A stretch of 8,731 nt of DNA. Source: JAYUKV01 sp043764135 (GTDB lineage: Bacteria; Patescibacteriota; JACMRA01). Positions within the stretch are counted from its first letter, which is position 1, and each line of letters opens with the position of its first letter. The DNA is taken from NCBI GenBank assembly GCA_043764135.1, contig JAYUKV010000123.1, positions 1 through 8,731 on the forward strand. Reading direction: 5' to 3'. Shown piece by piece: positions 1 through 6,258 of the stretch. The notes beneath the pieces are model-generated. The model had not been told where the DNA came from, searched no databases, and saw nothing but the letters and a program-made list of their open reading frames with translations. The position numbers were made by a program, and so were the translations under genes.

Positions 1-103
1 TCACAACTTTTTTTCTTAAATCATTACTATATCTCATAAATTTAAGACAGTATAGTTGATTAAAATTAATTGTCCAGTTGAGTTATGGGTTAGCTATAAT
101 AAC

Positions 104-135
104 ACGCCACCTACTAGTTAGGTGGCGTTATTTTT
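104..135. terminator. Strong hairpin terminator, probably bidirectional
   Basis: A perfect 10-bp inverted repeat (ACGCCACCTA at 104-113, TAGGTGGCGT at 119-128) encloses a 5-base loop and is followed by TATTTTT on the plus strand. It lies 11 bases beyond the TAG stop of the minus-strand gene at 147. Read on that strand the stem is followed by GTTATTATAG, a weaker U-rich tail. It can therefore end that gene and also any plus-strand gene entering from the left. Bases 1-103 hold no reading frame that I can support. Confidence 0.85.
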
Positions 136-146
136 AATTAACAATA

Positions 147-1247
147 CTAAATCATATTAAATTCTGCCATTAATTGCCTAGCAATTGCTTCAGAAGCTGA
201 TAAGGTTTCAACTTCATCATTTATGGTATCCATAAATTCCTCTTTTATTTCTTCAGCAATTGATGTTTGGTTGAGGTATTTTTCCATTAATTTTTCCATA
301 ATTTGGTATATATATCCTGAAACTCTTTTAAATTTTTCCATTTCTTCTTTTGTCTCTTCGGAATCTGGGATGGTCATGAAATTTTCAAGTTCATACCTAT
401 ATTCGTCGTGTAGAGCTTGAAGTTTTGTGATAGTTGGTTTATCAAATGAAGGAATGTCTGCATTAGGAGAATCTAACTCTATTACTACTTCTTGGAACCA
501 TTCGAGTAGAATTAGATGTCTTCTAAATTCGTAGACTTTTGAAGCTCGCATTATTGATGAGTATTGTTCAAATAGGTTTTTGAGATAATTTTGAAGAATT
601 TCTAAATAGTCTTTGTGTGTATTTATTTTGGCAGAGGTATATCTTTGTTTGATAATTGAAGCTGGTGAGATGGTGTTAGTTGTATCCAAACCAATGGCTT
701 TTGAAGTTTGTGGATCTTCATAAAAACCTGTTACTTCTGTTATAAAAACGCCCAAATTATACCAATCTTTTTCATCTATAACATCTAATAATTCTCTAAC
801 GAATCTGAGTTTTGATGATGATTTTTCAAAGTTTTTTAGTATTATACTTCTAGTACCATCTCCCAATTCTAAATCATCTGAAGATTTATCAAATAACTCC
901 TTTAATTCTTTTGCTGATGTTAAAACTACTGAAGTAAGAATATTTACCTCTTCTTCAAAATCTATTGATGGTTCTGTCTGTAAATCGAGGGAAGGGATTT
1001 TTTGGTCTAGTTTGCTTAGGACCATTCCTAATAGGATATGACCTACAAAGTCGTGCATTTTGACTTCTGGTGATTTGTATTCTATGTGTTCTTTGAATTG
1101 TTTTATATCTTCAGTATATTTTTCTTTTATATCTTTATTTAAAGTGTGTAAGTAAACAAGAAAAAGTATTCTTAAGCCTTTTGGCATGGCTTCTAAGGAT
1201 TTGGATTGGTTGATACTATTTGGAATACTAGAGTCTACTTGATTCAT
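147..1247 (-). CDS. Orphan helical cytoplasmic protein of unknown function (366 aa)
   Basis: I do not recognise this protein. It begins MNQVDSSIPN and ends with a TAG stop at 147-149. It has no signal peptide and no convincing membrane segment. It is rich in Glu, Lys, Asp, Leu and Ile, with long stretches that look helical, for example EETKEEMEKFKRVSGYIYQI and later EEIKEEFMDTINDEVE near the C-terminus, so an all-helical, acidic, soluble protein is likely. No catalytic motif, nucleotide-binding loop or cysteine cluster is visible. The ATG at 1247 is supported by a promoter whose predicted transcription start falls on that ATG, so the mRNA is probably leaderless; there is no Shine-Dalgarno site. 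It is transcribed alone, divergently from the HExxxH membrane protein, and ends at the hairpin at 104-135. That it is a gene is fairly sure; its function is unknown. Confidence 0.8.
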   Translation of the reverse strand: MNQVDSSIPNSINQSKSLEAMPKGLRILFLVYLHTLNKDIKEKYTEDIKQFKEHIEYKSPEVKMHDFVGHILLGMVLSKLDQKIPSLDLQTEPSIDFEEEVNILTSVVLTSAKELKELFDKSSDDLELGDGTRSIILKNFEKSSSKLRFVRELLDVIDEKDWYNLGVFITEVTGFYEDPQTSKAIGLDTTNTISPASIIKQRYTSAKINTHKDYLEILQNYLKNLFEQYSSIMRASKVYEFRRHLILLEWFQEVVIELDSPNADIPSFDKPTITKLQALHDEYRYELENFMTIPDSEETKEEMEKFKRVSGYIYQIMEKLMEKYLNQTSIAEEIKEEFMDTINDEVETLSASEAIARQLMAEFNMI

Positions 1248-1253
1248 GGCAAG

Positions 1254-1282
1254 AGTATATTACAAAAACACTGTTTATTCAA
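1254..1282 (-). promoter_or_regulatory. Leaderless promoter of the 147-1247 gene
   Basis: Read on the minus strand, TTGAAT (1282-1277), a 17-base spacer and TATACT (1259-1254) match a housekeeping sigma-70 type promoter. Six bases separate the -10 box from the ATG, so the usual start, 7 bases downstream, would be the A of the start codon itself. The bases around the start, ACTCTTGCCATGAA, recur exactly at the phosphoketolase start at 6259. The boxes are seen in the sequence; the transcription start is inferred. Confidence 0.55.
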
Positions 1283-1287
1283 GTTCC

Positions 1288-1316
1288 TTGACATTTATCT
1301 TCTACAATTGTAATTA
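1288..1316 (+). promoter_or_regulatory. Promoter of the HExxxH membrane protein gene
   Basis: A perfect -35 box TTGACA (1288-1293) is followed, after 17 bases, by TAATTA (1311-1316), a partial -10 match. The start would lie near 1323 and give a leader of about 57 bases. The leader ends with a GGAG Shine-Dalgarno site (1369-1372), 7 bases before the ATG at 1380. It sits beside the oppositely directed promoter at 1254-1282, so both genes are served by the 132-base intergenic region. Confidence 0.5.
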
Positions 1317-1379
1317 CTAAATTAGTCGCTTCAGAAAATACTGATATGGTATTTAACTTGTTTTTTATGGAGTTAACAA

Positions 1380-2540
1380 ATGTCCAAGAAAATTACACAG
1401 TTTGTATTGTTGATTATTGCTAGTTATCTTGTAGTTGTAATGTCTAAGATTTATTACAATCATTATCAATTCAATAATCGTGGAAGAATTGATCATAAGT
1501 ATGAAATTGCGGAATTTAATAAATATTATAGTAAGCTTTTAACCAAATGTCCAGATAACACACCTGCACATTTAATGTTTCCTGTAAGTCATCAACCTGG
1601 TAAGGAATTAGGGGAAATTGATAGATCTGTTTTAGATAGCTTCAGCGCACTTCAATCACCTCAAGATAAAGATTTATTAATCAATAAAATCTTAAAACTA
1701 CAAAACCAAACTGGAATCAAACTTTACTCATCGCTTGACCAAATATCAGATGATACTACAATGCGGACAATCACGAAAAGAGATAAAATTGAGTACAAAT
1801 GGTTTGAAGATGCGATAATAAATTCGTATGGAATAATAATTGGTTTTGATCTTGAAAATATGATATCGAGGGTAGTTGTTGGTGTTAATTCATCAGACAC
1901 ACTTGCATATGCTCGAAAGACTGAAAGCCCATTATTATTCAGATCCTACAACGATATTATGATTAATTTATCTCAAACTCAATCAGATGTTGTTAGTTAT
2001 CTCTTGCATGAAATAGTAGGTCATTTATCAATGTCGGATTGGTCCACAATTGCTCGAACATGTAATGTTATTGACTATTTCAATAAGCAAGGAATGTCAG
2101 AAAGTGAGATTAAACTTACTTTATTTGATTTGCTCACTTACGATCAAAGCATCATCACTTCTGATGACTTCGAAGCAGCTGATAATGCGCTAACTGAAAA
2201 CTCAATAGCATTTAAATCACTGTATAACATCGGATTAAATCCCTATTCATTCTATTATCTCTATAAACACAGATTAAATGGGGAAGGAATTAGAAACTTT
2301 AATCTGGATGCTATTGGTAATAATGTAGAATTCGAGGCTACTCTAATAGAGTCACTTGGAAGAAAAGTTGATGAAGTAGCTCTTACTCAATCCTTAAAAA
2401 TCCTAACTCTTAAAACTGGTAACAAGAATTATCAGAACCCAGAGTTTAGAATTAAGTTATTAGAGTTTATTGATTCAAATGACAATACGAAGAAGTTAAT
2501 TATTGCCGAAGAAATGAAAAATTTGATTAAAAATCCTTAA
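1380..2540 (+). CDS. Membrane-anchored putative zinc-metalloprotease-like protein with HExxxH motif (386 aa)
   Basis: The start is fixed by GGAG 7 bases upstream. Residues of about 7-24 form one hydrophobic segment (FVLLIIASYLVVV) after KK and with no signal-peptidase site that I can see, so a signal anchor with the rest outside the membrane is likely. The notable motif is HEIVGH at residues 210-215, i.e. HExxxH, one residue longer between the histidines than the usual zincin HExxH. HExxxH occurs in the DUF1704/MATCAP peptidase group, which is the nearest family link I can offer; overall similarity to that group is not evident. Possible third zinc ligands are glutamates in the C-terminal third, such as E319 in NVEFEATLIESLG. 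The protein therefore may be a cell-surface peptidase, or an inactive relative. A terminator overlaps its TAA stop, so it appears monocistronic. Confidence 0.75.
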   Translation: MSKKITQFVLLIIASYLVVVMSKIYYNHYQFNNRGRIDHKYEIAEFNKYYSKLLTKCPDNTPAHLMFPVSHQPGKELGEIDRSVLDSFSALQSPQDKDLLINKILKLQNQTGIKLYSSLDQISDDTTMRTITKRDKIEYKWFEDAIINSYGIIIGFDLENMISRVVVGVNSSDTLAYARKTESPLLFRSYNDIMINLSQTQSDVVSYLLHEIVGHLSMSDWSTIARTCNVIDYFNKQGMSESEIKLTLFDLLTYDQSIITSDDFEAADNALTENSIAFKSLYNIGLNPYSFYYLYKHRLNGEGIRNFNLDAIGNNVEFEATLIESLGRKVDEVALTQSLKILTLKTGNKNYQNPEFRIKLLEFIDSNDNTKKLIIAEEMKNLIKNP

Positions 2541-2562
2541 CATTATTGGGATTTTATTTTTT
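2530..2562 (+). terminator. Terminator overlapping the stop of the 1380-2540 gene
   Basis: AAAATCC (2530-2536) pairs with GGATTTT (2549-2555) around a 12-base loop and is followed by ATTTTTT. The left arm lies in the last codons and the TAA stop falls in the loop. The 7-bp stem is AT-rich, so its strength is modest. Confidence 0.6.
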
Positions 2563-2659
2563 ACTTGCATAAGAAGTATACAAAGCAATTGACTTTTTAA
2601 ATCATTTATGTTAAATAATGTTATGTTAACGATCTATTAAATGTATAGCGTGGTAAATA

Positions 2660-3139
2660 ATGAAAACCAGAATTGTTAAATTCTCAATTCAAATGACGGT
2701 TTTATGCTTGATTGGTGCTAGCCTTGCTAGTTGCTCATCTCTAAAAGCTGACCAAGTTACAGTAAAAAACTTAACTAATTCACCCGAAGTCCGAGCTGCT
2801 ATTCTCAAGGCACCTGGAGTGGTTGATAACAAGGATGGAACAATTACAATTCCATTGGATTATGTTTATGAAATGGACTGTAATCAACAAGATGGTTTGA
2901 GTCTTGGATCAATTCCAATTATAGAAAAAGACCAGCCCGAAATTGAACTGGATTGGAATAAGATCAATTTTGTACACACTGACTTGAGTACATTTCTCAA
3001 AGATGCTCTATTCAAGAATGATAGATATGACTTTTTTTTAACAGATACAGAAATAGCTAAATTTTGTCCAAATGGAAGAAGTGCTGCTTCAAGTATAACG
3101 ACTTCCTCTGGTAAATCAATTTACTATGACAACAAATAG
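2660..3139 (+). CDS. Small secreted lipoprotein of unknown function (159 aa)
   Basis: The N-terminus is a textbook lipoprotein signal: a basic start (MKTRIVK), a hydrophobic core (MTVLCLIGASL) and the lipobox L22-A23-S24-C25, followed by SS. Mature protein would be about 135 residues, lipid-anchored at Cys25 and exposed outside the cytoplasmic membrane. Two further cysteines (about C74 in YEMDC and C136 in KFCPNG) could form a disulfide. I do not recognise the folded domain. Ribosome binding is weak: GTGG about 7 bases before the ATG is the only candidate, and an upstream TTGACT (2589-2594) could serve as a -35 box with a poor -10 box. The gene follows the HExxxH membrane protein by 119 bases but a terminator lies between them, so co-expression is uncertain. 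Both products probably act at the cell surface. Stop is TAG, with its own terminator just downstream. Confidence 0.85.
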   Translation: MKTRIVKFSIQMTVLCLIGASLASCSSLKADQVTVKNLTNSPEVRAAILKAPGVVDNKDGTITIPLDYVYEMDCNQQDGLSLGSIPIIEKDQPEIELDWNKINFVHTDLSTFLKDALFKNDRYDFFLTDTEIAKFCPNGRSAASSITTSSGKSIYYDNK

Positions 3140-3149
3140 ATTAAATATA

Positions 3150-3186
3150 CCTATAAAAGGCTTGTGCTTATATAGGAATTTTTTTT
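3150..3186 (+). terminator. Rho-independent terminator of the lipoprotein gene
   Basis: CCTATA (3150-3155) pairs with TATAGG (3171-3176). Inside, AAG-C and G-CTT pair with one bulged G and close a TTGT tetraloop. Eight T follow at 3179-3186. It starts 11 bases beyond the TAG stop. Confidence 0.8.
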
Positions 3187-3247
3187 GGACAAAATATAAA
3201 ATACTTTAGTATTATTCTAATATACCTTAAATTGAATAAATCAAACC

Positions 3248-3484
3248 ATGGTAATAATAAACGGTAGAAAAGACCTTTTTGTTAATGTGATGATGTACAA
3301 ACTTTCTCATTTTGAAAACACTGCACTGTTTAATGGAGAGTCAATTAAGGTAATTTATAAAGAAGACTAATCGGAATCCTTTTGCTGGTTATCAATAAAT
3401 AAAGAGCAAAAAGGTAAGTGTTATGTACTGGATTTTGGCACTCATCAGTTATGTAGTGAGATACAAGATATTCAAAAGTGGTAA
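3248..3484 (+). pseudogene. Small gene broken by one in-frame TAA (78 codons, unknown function)
   Basis: From the ATG at 3248 one frame reads 40 codons (MVIINGRKDLFVN to IKVIYKED), meets TAA at 3368-3370, then continues 37 more sense codons (SESFCWLSINKEQ to CSEIQDIQKW) to TAA at 3482-3484. Both halves look protein-like and the frame does not shift. A hairpin terminator begins 12 bases after the second stop, where one is expected if 3484 is the true gene end. I read this as a small plus-strand gene with a single nonsense mutation or a base error. There is no Shine-Dalgarno site; a TAATAT box (3218-3223) lies 24 bases upstream of the ATG. The family is not recognised. Chance open frames are common in DNA this AT-rich, so confidence is low. 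Apart from this, the 3140-3593 interval holds only terminators. Confidence 0.35.
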
Positions 3485-3495
3485 ATATGAAACAA

Positions 3496-3520
3496 AACTT
3501 CTTAAAAGAAGTTATTTTTA
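3496..3520 (+). terminator. Hairpin terminator after the broken small gene
   Basis: AACTTCT (3496-3502) and AGAAGTT (3507-3513) form a 7-bp stem with a TAAA loop, followed by ATTTTTA. It has no plus-strand gene to serve other than the broken frame ending at 3484. Confidence 0.6.
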
Positions 3521-3552
3521 TAAGGACTTTCATTAATCAAAATTAATAAATT

Positions 3553-3582
3553 CAACCCTTAATGTATTAACAATAAGGGTTG
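3553..3582 (-). terminator. Terminator of the cupin-radical SAM cassette
   Basis: CAACCCTTA (3553-3561) and TAAGGGTTG (3574-3582) form a perfect 9-bp stem with a 12-base loop. It lies 11 bases beyond the TAA stop of the 294-aa radical SAM gene. On the minus strand the stem is followed by AATTTATTAATTTT, U-rich but interrupted. It closes the three-gene minus-strand unit. Confidence 0.75.
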
Positions 3583-3593
3583 ATAGTGAATTA

Positions 3594-4478
3594 TTACATT
3601 CTTCGTCGAATTGCAGCTTCGATTACTTCATCTGATGAAGCAGAAGATGCTATTTGAGTATATGGAATAAGCGAATTGACTTGATCACTTGCTTGGTCCC
3701 AAGAAAGCTTGGGAAATAAGAGATTTGTGTTCTGATTGTACCATTGTTTTGGAGAGAGTAAAGTAAATCCAGATTGAGATACTTTAGTTTCCCAGCCATC
3801 ATCTGGTAATACTTCTTCTAAGTTAGTGTTGTTGTACAACACTTGGCTCGATTCAGGCATCCAAGAGGCCATAGTAATTGGATTGTAACGCAAACCCTTA
3901 ATAGAGATTTGATTGTAGCCTAACTTGTAAAGTTCGCCTAAAAAGCTCAGATCAGACACTCCAGAGATATATGGGTGGCACATTGGTAGTGCTTTTACAC
4001 CATATTCTTGGGCATATTGAAGCGTTCTGAGATGAACTTTTGTATTCACAAGTTCTATAGGGTAGGGATTACCAGTAATGGTAACTACCAAATAGAAGTT
4101 GGGAATAATTGCTAATTCTTTCATAAGTTGACGATTGATAGGCCATTTTGTAACCACTGTTAGAAGCTTAGCTCTAGAGGAGGTTTGTTCAACCCATTTC
4201 CAGAAGTAAGGTCTTAGTTGCGGCATTAGCCCATCTGTAATTGCAGTCCAACCAACCCAATCTCCATCCAACAAGTGGTAGGGGATATGATCAAACTTGT
4301 TTTGACTCACTTTGTCATCATTAATCCAGGGAGGAACATTGATGAAAGTGCAAGCCTTGTTAATTCCGATCATTCCTTTGCTCCAGTTATTGGAGCGATC
4401 GAGATCAAGTTCTGTCACGTGACAATACTTGCAGGCAACGGGACATGCAGGGGACCCAGGTTGAAATTTGAATTCCAT
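3594..4478 (-). CDS. Radical SAM protein, spore-photoproduct-lyase-like (294 aa)
   Basis: CPVACKYC gives C12, C16 and C19 in the CxxxCxxC motif that holds the 4Fe-4S cluster used to split S-adenosylmethionine. Further on, TVVTKWPIN (about 107-115), LVVTITG (about 130-136) and ALPMCHPYISG (about 163-173) have the layout of barrel strands in the spore photoproduct lyase/Rv2578c-like branch (ITK..., VSI..., P-I-I-P). At 294 residues it is about the usual size of that branch, with no C-terminal cysteine-rich domain. It should therefore be a cytoplasmic radical enzyme, but the substrate cannot be told. An AGAGG site (4491-4487), 8 bases before the ATG and inside the end of the previous gene, fixes the start. 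Only 3 bases separate it from the 407-aa relative upstream, so the two are surely co-translated. A photoproduct repair role is possible but not supported by context. Confidence 0.8.
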   Translation of the reverse strand: MEFKFQPGSPACPVACKYCHVTELDLDRSNNWSKGMIGINKACTFINVPPWINDDKVSQNKFDHIPYHLLDGDWVGWTAITDGLMPQLRPYFWKWVEQTSSRAKLLTVVTKWPINRQLMKELAIIPNFYLVVTITGNPYPIELVNTKVHLRTLQYAQEYGVKALPMCHPYISGVSDLSFLGELYKLGYNQISIKGLRYNPITMASWMPESSQVLYNNTNLEEVLPDDGWETKVSQSGFTLLSPKQWYNQNTNLLFPKLSWDQASDQVNSLIPYTQIASSASSDEVIEAAIRRRM

Positions 4479-4481
4479 TAG

Positions 4482-5705
4482 TTAAACCTCTAGATCTAGA
4501 ATACGAACAGGACTCATACCAACTGTAACTCTTAACTCTTCTGGAAGAACATCTTCAAACATCGACAAGAAGCAATAAGAACACTTAAAGCATTTGTCTT
4601 TTGGTAGATATTCACTCCAGACTAACCATGAATTGACTCCATATAGACCACCTTCGCCATTTAGACCATTTGGGGTCTTAAAGCGGGGATGTAATCTAAT
4701 CTCGCTATTCTCACCAGGTGGAATAAGAGGGTCTGTAGCTAACATACCACCAGTTAGGAAACGAGCTAGACTCATTTCACCCCAAGTAGGTACTTCTCCC
4801 ATGCTGTTACGAATATTGATATATGGAATACCAAGATTAGCTGGAGCAGTAGGGCAGTTGGTACAACATAGAGTGCATTGTGATCTAATCTCCACTTCAC
4901 AGTTGGTATACAGCTCTTTAGGAGTATATACATTTACTTGAAAACCTAGATATCGCAGAAGTTCTACACTATCAGTTTCAGGTTGAATGAACTGTAAGGA
5001 TTGTTGGCAACTTGACTGAATTGGACAGCGATCACAACCAACGAACTTGGGTGCAATATAATAAGGGTTTAATGAACGCTTATTACCACTTAGATAAGTA
5101 ATTGCACATTGGGTGCGGGTCCAATAAGGAATGTTAAGCTCATCTGCAAGTTCGACCATAAAGTCAGAAGTTGCTTGAGGGGTGAGCTTAAGTGTCTTCA
5201 TCCATTGCTGAGCATCTGGAGCTTGAATAGCACCGATACCAGTGGATTCTACTACATCAGCATCACCTCTAAAACCAGAACTTACGATTGCATCAGCTCC
5301 ATAAAAAACACTTTTTTCAAAAAGAGTTCTAATGTTGTCTTTTGAATCGTTGATTGTGTGGATGATTGGTCGGATGTAAGATATTACCTTGCATCCAGAT
5401 TCCTTAGCAGCCTTAATAGTTTGCCATCTGTGCTCTGTTGGCATCGGTTCAATGGATCTAGGTAGACCACTTATAGAGACAAATACAAACAAGTTAAGAT
5501 GTTTAGCCCAATAAGACAAGTTTTCTCTCCACCAAGGGGTGTTAAGATTACCTTTTGTAATTAGGGCAACTGGACCAGTATGACCATCTTCTACGAGAGT
5601 GTTAAGCTTTTTAGCAGTACTCTCAGGGAGAATTGCAGGATCTGCAAGGTTATTGATACTAACAGGAAGGTTTAACAAGAGCTGACGGAAACGATGTTTA
5701 GACAT
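4482..5705 (-). CDS. Radical-SAM-like multi-cysteine Fe-S protein lacking the N-terminal cluster motif (407 aa)
   Basis: The start MSKHRFRQ is chosen because AAGGAGG (5718-5712) lies 6 bases upstream; the frame is open further up to 5825 but that part runs over the cupin. Residues 46-51 (VALITK), 73-80 (FVFVSISG) and 106-118 (KVISYIRPIIHTI) align with matching strands of the 294-aa neighbour and with spore-photoproduct-lyase-like barrels. The cysteine-bearing N-terminal segment of such barrels is absent. Cysteines instead cluster late: C224, C227, C233; C269; C277, C280, C281, C284; C372, C375, C378. The group CTLCCTNC contains CxxxCxxC (277, 281, 284) after strand-like EVEIRSQ, so it could be a displaced SAM cluster; the other groups look like auxiliary Fe-S sites. 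It may be a partner or electron carrier for the 294-aa enzyme. The ATG overlaps the cupin stop by 8 nt. Confidence 0.7.
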   Translation of the reverse strand: MSKHRFRQLLLNLPVSINNLADPAILPESTAKKLNTLVEDGHTGPVALITKGNLNTPWWRENLSYWAKHLNLFVFVSISGLPRSIEPMPTEHRWQTIKAAKESGCKVISYIRPIIHTINDSKDNIRTLFEKSVFYGADAIVSSGFRGDADVVESTGIGAIQAPDAQQWMKTLKLTPQATSDFMVELADELNIPYWTRTQCAITYLSGNKRSLNPYYIAPKFVGCDRCPIQSSCQQSLQFIQPETDSVELLRYLGFQVNVYTPKELYTNCEVEIRSQCTLCCTNCPTAPANLGIPYINIRNSMGEVPTWGEMSLARFLTGGMLATDPLIPPGENSEIRLHPRFKTPNGLNGEGGLYGVNSWLVWSEYLPKDKCFKCSYCFLSMFEDVLPEELRVTVGMSPVRILDLEV

Positions 5706-6171
5706 GATAATCCTCCTTATTCTTAGGGTAGGTGAGACAAAGCTTATCATCGAGTGGAATAAACGGGCAATGGAGGCTTTGAACAAGCATTCCATTTTCA
5801 AGCGACTCAAATGTATGTAATTCACCTCTTGGCATATATACTATATCTCCACGAGAAATTGAGTGCTCTGTAATGTGATTGTTGACCTTGTAAATGAATT
5901 TTCCACTTCCTTCTAATACTGTGATAATTCTATCAGAAATAGGGTGAACATGAAGCGCATTATCTTCTGAACATTATTGTGGGAATCTTACCAGGAGAAT
6001 ACCAACTTGATAAGGTACACAGTCAATTAACTGTGCTTGCATGTATGATTCGTATTTGATCCAAGAGTTTTTAATCTGGTAATGAGGAAGTGTGTCCGTT
6101 TTTTCAATAAAACTTCCGTTTTTCCACTTACGTCGAACTAAAGATTGGATTGCTTTGATGTCTTGATCCAT
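5698..6171 (-). pseudogene. Cupin-domain protein interrupted by an in-frame TAA (157 codons)
   Basis: From the ATG at 6171 the frame reads 65 codons (MDQDIKAIQS to LLVRFPQ), meets TAA at 5976-5974, then continues in the same frame for 91 codons to a TAA at 5700-5698. The second part holds both cupin motifs: HVHP-x-SDR...VLEG at codons 74-88 (Arg at the usual Glu place) and GDIVYMPRGELH at 108-119, with H74, H76 and H119 as likely metal ligands. The true end overlaps the next gene's start by 8 nt, as in an intact operon. An in-frame TGA upstream makes 6171 the only sensible start, and no usable internal start follows the stop. One substitution, or a base error, explains everything. Intact, it would be a small cytoplasmic metal-binding cupin; whether it was an enzyme or a binding protein cannot be told. 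The 65-residue remnant lacks the metal site. Confidence 0.8.
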
Positions 6172-6203
6172 GTATAAATTACTTTTTACAGGTCACCTTT
6201 ATC

Positions 6204-6230
6204 ATTAAAACATTTCTCACACCTAGTCAA
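6204..6230 (-). promoter_or_regulatory. Possible promoter of the cupin-radical SAM cassette
   Basis: On the minus strand TTGACT (6230-6225) is followed after 15 bases by TTTAAT (6209-6204), a good -10 match at a short spacing. The leader to the ATG at 6171 would be about 27 bases. AAAGGTGACC lies too far upstream of that ATG to be its ribosome site, so how the cupin was translated is unclear. Confidence 0.35.
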
Positions 6231-6241
6231 TTTTACATAAT

Positions 6242-6258
6242 TAATATACACTCTTGCC
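6242..6258 (+). promoter_or_regulatory. -10 box and leaderless-type start region of the phosphoketolase gene
   Basis: TAATAT (6242-6247), overlapping TATACA (6245-6250), lies 8-11 bases before the ATG at 6259, so transcription would begin at or next to the start codon. There is no Shine-Dalgarno site. ACTCTTGCCATGAA here is identical to the start region of the gene at 1247, which also has TAATATAC just upstream. No convincing -35 box is seen on this strand. Confidence 0.45.

Noticed and set aside
95..100. Perfect TATAAT on the plus strand just before the hairpin at 104
   Set aside because: The only -35 candidate (TTGTCC at 70-75) is weak with a 19-base gap, and any transcript would end within about 30 bases; it is better read as the complement of the U-rich tail for the minus-strand gene.
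3200..3213. Palindrome AATACTTTAGTATT upstream of the broken small gene
   Set aside because: Short, AT-only except two bases, and expected by chance in such DNA; not enough to call an operator.
3345..3533. Minus-strand 62-codon frame
   Set aside because: No ribosome site or family resemblance, and it lies opposite the broken small gene and its terminator.
3423..3536. Small plus-strand frame MYWILALISYVV... (37 aa), possible tiny membrane protein with AAGG upstream
   Set aside because: It runs straight through the hairpin terminator at 3496-3520 and overlaps the better-supported broken frame; most likely chance.
4489..4500. 12-base perfect palindrome TCTAGATCTAGA
   Set aside because: It is made by the codons for LDLE at the end of the 407-aa gene and sits inside an operon; no sign that it is an operator.
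5706..5825. Longer start (MNYIHLSRLKM...) for the 407-aa radical-SAM-like gene
   Set aside because: The added 40 residues run over the cupin coding region in another frame and look like antisense noise; the internal ATG at 5705 has AAGGAGG at ideal spacing.
5974..5976. Selenocysteine, pyrrolysine or alternative-code reading of the cupin stop
   Set aside because: The codon is TAA, not TGA or TAG, and TAA clearly ends five genes here, several with terminators just downstream.
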